This document shows, piece by piece, positions 59,001 through 64,000 of a stretch of DNA of 64,000 bases. The notes under the pieces are model-generated. The model was not told where the DNA came from. It saw nothing but the letters and a program-made list of their open reading frames with translations, and ran no database searches. This stretch comes from Lantana camara. Taxonomy: Eukaryota; Streptophyta; Magnoliopsida; Lamiales; Verbenaceae. Where the stretch lies: NCBI GenBank assembly GCA_037501455.1, contig CM074865.1:7203001-7267000 (forward strand), written 5' to 3'. The first letter of the stretch is position 1, and each line of letters opens with the position of its first letter. The translations under genes and the position numbers were made by a program.

Positions 59001-62000
59001 GAACCCGGAAACAAGGACAAGACTACACAGATAGGTTCAAACCTCTCAGGGCCTTCTCAGATCAAGATGATTGATTTTCTAAGGGAAAACAAGGATGTAT
59101 TTGCGTGGAAAGCCTCTGACCTCACAGGGATTGACCCGAGCCTCATTGTCCACAGGCTTAATGTGGATCCCTCCTTCAAACCCATCAAGCAGAAAAAGCG
59201 GGATGTACATGGCTTTCGGAAAAAAGTCATTGAAGAGGAAGTTAATAAACTCCTGGAGGCTCAATATATCGAGCCCATCTTGTATCCGGAGTGGCTGTGC
59301 AACGTCGTCTTAGTGCCCAAAAGCGCGAATAAGTGGCGCATGTGCAACGATTTCACCGATCTCAACAAAGCCTGCCCTAAAGATCCTTACCCGCTGCCCC
59401 GGATTGATCAATTGGTGGATTCGACCGCTGGCTGCGAGCTCATGAGCATGATGGACGCTTTCCAGGGATATTATCAGATCTTTATGGCTCCGGAAGATCG
59501 CCCCAAAACTTCGTTCGTTGTCCATCTGGGAGTATATTGCTTCTTAGTCATGCCTTTCGGACTGAAGAACGCCGGAGCCACGTATCAGCGGCTCGTTAAC
59601 AAGATGTTTGAAAAGGAAATTGGCAGGTCCATGGAGGTTTACGTGGATGATATGATTGTCAAAAGCGAGCGCCAGGATTCCCACTTGGAAGATCTCAAGC
59701 GCACTTTTTCAATCTTGCGCCAGTATGGGATGAAGTTGAACCCTTCAAAGTGCACCTTTGGAGTACAAGGGGGAAAGTTCCTAGGGTACATGGTCAGTCA
59801 GAGGGGAATTGAGGCCAATCCGGAGAAGATCAAGGCTATTTTGGAGATCCCTTCCCCTCGAAATTTGCGGGAAGTGCAGGTCCTGGTGGGAAAAATCATT
59901 TCGTTGAACAGGTTTATCTCGCGCTCGACGGACAGGAACCTTCCCTTCTTCAAAATTTTGAGGAACGCTCGTAACTTTGCTTGGACAGAAGAATGTGAAA
60001 GGGCGTTGCAGGATATGAAGGCTTACTTGTCGAGCGCACCACTGCTGACTAAGCCCGTCGAAGGTGAGAGATTATTTATGTATCTTTCCGTTTCTCCCGA
60101 AGCCACAAGCGCTGTTCTGGTCGCTGTACGAGAGCGGAAACATTTGCCTGTCTATTATCTGAGCAAAACATTGCAAGGAGCTGAAAAGAAGTATTTGGAG
60201 ATTGAAAAGTTCGCGTTCGCTCTTATCAACGCCTCAAGAAGGCTAAGGCCTTACTTTCAAGCGCACTCCATAACGGTCCTCACCGACCAACCCTTGAAGC
60301 AAGTGTTGTCCAAGCCGGACGTATCTGGTAGATTAATCAAATGGGCCATCGAATTGAGCCAGTTTGACCTATGCTTCGAGCCCAGGACGGCGATACAGGC
60401 TCAGGTTGTAGCAGATTTGTTGGTTGAACGCTTTGGTTTCGAGCCTACCGTCGCGGAGAACGAGGGGTTATGGGTACTGCACGCAGATGGTTCCTCAACC
60501 TCACAAGGGGGAGGAGTAGGAGTGGCCCTCAGAAACCCCGATGGGATTGAGCTGGACTTTGCAATTAAGCTGGATTTCCAAGTCACTAATAATGAAGCAG
60601 AATATGAAGCCCTCGTGCAAGGATTGAATATCGCTTTTCAGAATGGAGCTTCCAGAATCACCGCTTATGTGGATTCACAGTTAATAGCGAGCCAGATTGA
60701 AGGAACTTATGAGGCTCGAGAAACCACCATGGTACAGTATTTAACTAAAGCCAGAGAAATCATTGGGAAATTCAAGGAATTTCATCTACTTCAAGTGCCC
60801 CGAGGAGAAAACGAGCGTGCGGACGCTCTGTCAAAGTTTGCATCAGCTTTAGAGGGTACTTCTGAACGTTCTGTTACGTTCCTTAGGACTGAGGAACCTT
60901 TGATCAAAGAAAGGGTCGCCACCAAGATAATCGCTATGATTGATCCAAACGAGCCCTGCTGGCTTGATGACGTCATCATTTTCCTTAAGGATGGAATTCT
61001 TCCCGCTGACAAGGTGGAAGCTAGGAAAGTCCGAAGTAAGGCCCCTCGTTTCGCTTTGGATCCCGAGGGGAGGTTATTCAAGAAATCATTTCAAGGGCCC
61101 CCAATGAGATGCCTGAGGCCCTCACAAGCAAAGGAGACGCTCGAACACATTCATAATGGAAGCTGTGGAAATCATTCTGGAGGGCGTATTTTGGCAAAAA
61201 AGGTTCTGAGAAGTGGGTTTTATTGGCCTACAGTCCTCCAAGATGCCATCGAATTTTCAAGGAAGTGTCCCAAATGCCAATTCCATTCAAATCTCCCTCA
61301 ATTGCCAGCAGCACAGATGATCCCAATAGACGTCTCTTGGCCTTTTGACCAGTGGGGAATAGACATCGTGGGCCCCTTGCCCATGGCTGCGGGACAAAAG
61401 AAGTTTGTCATTTTAGCCGTCGACTACTTCACCAAGTGGGCCGAGGCCGAGGCCGTTGCAAAAATCACTTTCAGGGTTGTGAGGGACTTCATTTGGAAGA
61501 ACATCATTTGCAGGTACGGCATACCGAGGGTGCTCATTTCTGACAACGGATCCCAGTTCATAGCTGCTGACACACGAGAATGGTGTTCTGAGTTGGGGAT
61601 CGAGCAGCGATTTACCTCTGTAGGACATCCACAATCCAATGGACAAGCGGAAGTTACCAATAGAATCATCTTGCAGCATCTAAAAACCATGCTTGAGAGC
61701 AAGAAAAGTGAATGGGCTGAAGAGTTACAAGGAGCGCTTTGGGCTTATCGCACCACCCCACGAGCGGCGACTGGAGAAACTCCTTACGCGCTCGTTTATG
61801 GATCAGAAGCAATGATACCAGCGGAGATAGTAAATGAATCCGCCCGTGTAGGCTATTTCGAGCCTCAGCTCAACAATGGAAACAGGAGCTTGGAGTTGGA
61901 TTTGCTGGATGAAAGGAGAGACAAGGCCTGGGCTAAGATCCACCACTATAAAGCCTCTGTAGCACAACAATACAACAAGCGTGTGAAGGAAAGAACTTTC

Positions 62001-62189
62001 CAGTTGGGAGACTTGGTCTTAAAGAAAGTGGAAGTATCCAGGCACGTGGGCAAATTGGACCCCAATTGGGAAGGCCCATTCAAGGTCGTACAACTCAGAG
62101 CTAACAACACTTACATCCTGGAGACACTTCAAGGTGAGCGCTTGCCTCGCCCTTGGAACGCATGTAACCTCCGGCGATTTTATGTTTAA
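56035..62189 (+). pseudogene. gag-pol of element B, broken twice
   Basis: It starts MVATRSG at 56035 and stops at 62187-62189, ending NACNLRRFYV as in element A. Two breaks are visible. Compared with A, a net 46 bp is missing at about 57779, which removes the first half of the zinc knuckle, shifts the frame and leads to a stop at 57823-57825. The original frame resumes beyond the deletion. A TAG at about 58419-58421 replaces a Ser codon just upstream of the aspartic-protease-proximal GFGG region. From 58491 the frame is open for 1232 codons and keeps reverse transcriptase (YVDDM near 59643), RNase H (near 60485) and integrase motifs. Gag up to the knuckle is intact. It cannot make the full polyprotein. 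Confidence 0.9.
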
Positions 62190-62497
62190 AGGCTCTTTGC
62201 AAACCCTGATGTAACAACCCTCTTTGACGGGTTCAATGTACTTCCAAACACAAGTAAGCGGTAACATAATCTTTTTAATTTCTTTAATATTCCTGTTTCT
62301 TTGGTTGCTTGAATGAATAAGTCCCACGTCCCTCGTCTTTGCGAGCGTGGTTGGCAACTCATTCCAATATGTATGCTGTTATCTCGTATGGGTTACGCTG
62401 GCCAGCACTCTACTCCGGATGGGGGGACGCCCTCATAAGGATAGACTGGTTACGCTCACAACCAAGCAGGCGAATTGGAAGAAGATTATGAAGAAAA

Positions 62498-62830
62498 TCC
62501 TAGTAGGCCTTGGCTGTTTCTTAAAACGCCTTGCGCTCGAAAACGGGACCTCCTACAAGAAAAAGTCCTAGTAGGCCTTGGCTGTTTCTTAAAACGCCTT
62601 GCGCTCGAAAACGGGACCTCCTACAAGAGAAAGTCCTAGTAGGCCTTGGCTGTTTCTTAAAACGCCTTGCGCTCGAAAACGGGATATCCTACAGAGAAAA
62701 TCCTAGTAGGCCTTGGCTGTTTCTTACAACGCCTTGCGCTCGAAAACGGGATCTCCTACAGAGAAAGTCCTAGTAGGCCTTGGCCGTTTCTTAAGACGCC
62801 TTGCGCTCGAAAATGGGATTTCCTGCAGAG
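62498..62830. repeat. 67-bp tandem repeat of element B (five units)
   Basis: Units start at 62498, 62566, 62634, 62701 and 62768 with TCCTAGTAGGCCTTGGC and contain ACGCCTTGCGCTCGAAAA. Element A has three. Confidence 0.92.
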
Positions 62831-62891
62831 CCAGAAATACGACAAGAGCCAGAGCGCTCGAACGATGGCTTCAGAATCAAGAAGGTATTGC

Positions 62892-63426
62892 ACAAGTCTT
62901 AAACGAGGGCAACCACTCAGTAAGACCCTCGCACACACTCAAGACTTAGCAAAATCCCCCAAGGGCGGAAGGGATGTCACAAGTCATGAACGAGGGCAGC
63001 CTCTCCATAAGACCCTCGTATCTACTCAAGACTCGGCCAAATTTTTAAGAGCAAAAAACGAAAATTTATACAAGTCTTGAGTGGGGGGGCAATCTCACTG
63101 TAAGACCCTCACGATCGCTCAAGACTTAAGAAAATTTTCAAAGTTTACGACAAAGGCAAAAATTTATACAAGTCTTGAGTGAGGGGGGCAATCTCACTAT
63201 AAGACCCCCTCACGATCGCTCAAGACTTAAACAAATTTTTGAAGTTTTATGACAGAGGCAAAAATTTATACAAGTCTTGAGTAGGGGGCCAATCTCACTG
63301 TAAGACCCTCACGATCGCTCAAGACTTAAACAAATTTTTGAAGTTTTATGACAAATGCAAAAATTTACACAAGTCTTGAGTGGGGGGCAATCTCACAATA
63401 AGACCCCCCACGATCGCTCAAGACTT
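62892..63426. repeat. tandem hairpin array of element B (six units)
   Basis: Units of about 75-100 bp, each running from CAAGTCTTGAGTG through CAATCTCACTGTAAGACC to CACGATCGCTCAAGACTT. The ends AAGTCTTGAG and CTCAAGACTT pair. It is the same array as in element A, inverted with the element. Confidence 0.9.
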
Positions 63427-63675
63427 AGACAAATTTTCATTACATCACAGAAGTAAAACATCCAGAGAGTATGCTACACAGTCTTATCATATGATTCATA
63501 AATGAACAAGAAGAACAACAAAGTCAAGAAAAATGGGGTATTTATTCATTACAAGAAAAAGTATTACAAGGAAGGGGGCTCAAAGGCCCATGAACATCGT
63601 TTCAAAAAAAAAAAAAAAAAAAAAAGGACAGAAAGACAGGAAAATACATAAGAGAACTGATAAAGGGAAAAAGCT

Positions 63676-64000
63676 TCAAGCGGCTGGGGCGATGTCTTCA
63701 TCAACGATCACCAGAACGGGGCCATGCACTGGGCCCTCCGGCTCTTGCGGTTGATCTTGGGGACCGTTGGGCTCGTTGGCACCAGGAGCAGGAGCGTTGG
63801 CATCTTCGGCGATGGGCGCTTGGGGCTCATCCTCGGGATCGTCATTTTGGGCATTTTGAGCCGCATCCCCTCCCCGATGAGCGTCAGTGTACTCATCTTG
63901 GATCAGCTTGACCAAGAAGTCGTACTCCAGTTCAGCGATGGCGTCCGCGGGATCGTTGGGATCCTCATCCACTTCTTCACAGCGCTCGTTGAACATGAGC
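63676..64000 (-). CDS. antisense accessory gene of element B, C-terminal part
   Basis: It is open from the window edge to the stop at 63676-63678 and encodes the last approximately 107 residues. It matches the C-terminus of the element A antisense protein: MFNERCEE, EDPNDPAD, EYDFLVKLIQDEY and the final VDEDIAPAA are shared, with a variable acidic Ala/Pro-rich spacer between. A poly-T tract on this strand (63605-63626) lies in its 3' UTR. The rest of the gene lies beyond the window. Confidence 0.8.
   Translation of the reverse strand, partial: LMFNERCEEVDEDPNDPADAIAELEYDFLVKLIQDEYTDAHRGGDAAQNAQNDDPEDEPQAPIAEDANAPAPGANEPNGPQDQPQEPEGPVHGPVLVIVDEDIAPAA

Larger units (their letters stand above)
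55135..64000 (+). mobile_element. element B: Tat-type Ty3/gypsy element, damaged, runs off the window
   Basis: It has the same architecture as element A but in plus orientation: 5' LTR, primer site, gag-pol, 67-bp repeats, hairpin repeats, then the 3' part of the antisense gene at the window edge. The polyprotein is closely similar to A along its length but broken by a frameshifting deletion and a stop codon. The last 3' portion and the second LTR are outside the window. CATAT at 55130-55134 would be the target duplication. Confidence 0.9.

Overview
This window is nuclear DNA of a flowering plant. Its protein-coding genes have GT-AG introns, and it carries a plant-type ER HSP90, a thaumatin-like protein with a predicted GPI anchor, a chloroplast-type J protein, a nuclear tRNA-Leu(CAA) and many plant LTR retrotransposons, MITEs and a Helitron. 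The HSP90 sequence looks eudicot, perhaps asterid; no species can be named from sequence alone.

Layout. (1) 1-1145: the 5' end (gag start, primer binding site, LTR) of a minus-strand Ty3/gypsy element of Tat type running off the left edge (element D). (2) 1709-16383: a three-layer nest of related long-LTR families. A plus-strand solo LTR (TSD GATAT) is split by a second plus-strand solo LTR (3573-14949), itself split by a structurally complete minus-strand element (element C, 4132-12783, TSD ATCCA) with about 2.56 kb LTRs, a tRNA-iMet-type primer site and only a frameshifted gag. (3) 16470-18127: two PIF/Harbinger-like MITEs upstream of the HSP90 gene. (4) 18634-23220: a 15-exon ER HSP90 (GRP94/SHEPHERD type) with a perfect ER-stress element in its promoter. 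(5) 23814-28325: hAT-type MITEs, a LINE remnant, a three-exon thaumatin-like gene (minus strand) and a SINE-like sequence. (6) 29346-46550: a MULE-type MITE (exact 9-bp TSD) containing a Helitron (29981-46229), which contains a young, apparently intact Tat-type retrotransposon (element A, 32836-45620, TSD GTTTG, LTRs with no difference found by eye). (7) 47336-53416: tRNA-Leu(CAA) and a series of MITEs. (8) 53960-54379: a small J-domain gene (minus strand). (9) 55135-64000: a second Tat-type element in plus orientation (element B), with a damaged polyprotein, running off the right edge.

The most interesting system is in elements A and B. Besides the gag-pol polyprotein, element A carries a complete three-exon gene on the opposite strand (34337-37153, predicted 871 aa) with its own TATA box and poly(A) signal, converging on gag-pol. 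Between the two convergent stop codons lie two tandem arrays: one of about 67-bp units and one of hairpin-forming units of about 90-100 bp. Element B has the same layout with different copy numbers. An antisense extra ORF and a variable repeat-bearing 3' region are known for the Ogre/Tat lineage; the hairpin architecture between the convergent genes is the part most worth testing. A second unusual signal is a cluster of short GC-rich palindromes at the same relative position in the LTRs of all three nested long-LTR families, with a different palindrome in each family.

The host genes are independent single-gene units, not an operon. The ER HSP90 folds secretory-pathway clients, the thaumatin-like protein is predicted to be extracellular and membrane-anchored, and the J protein is predicted to be plastidial.
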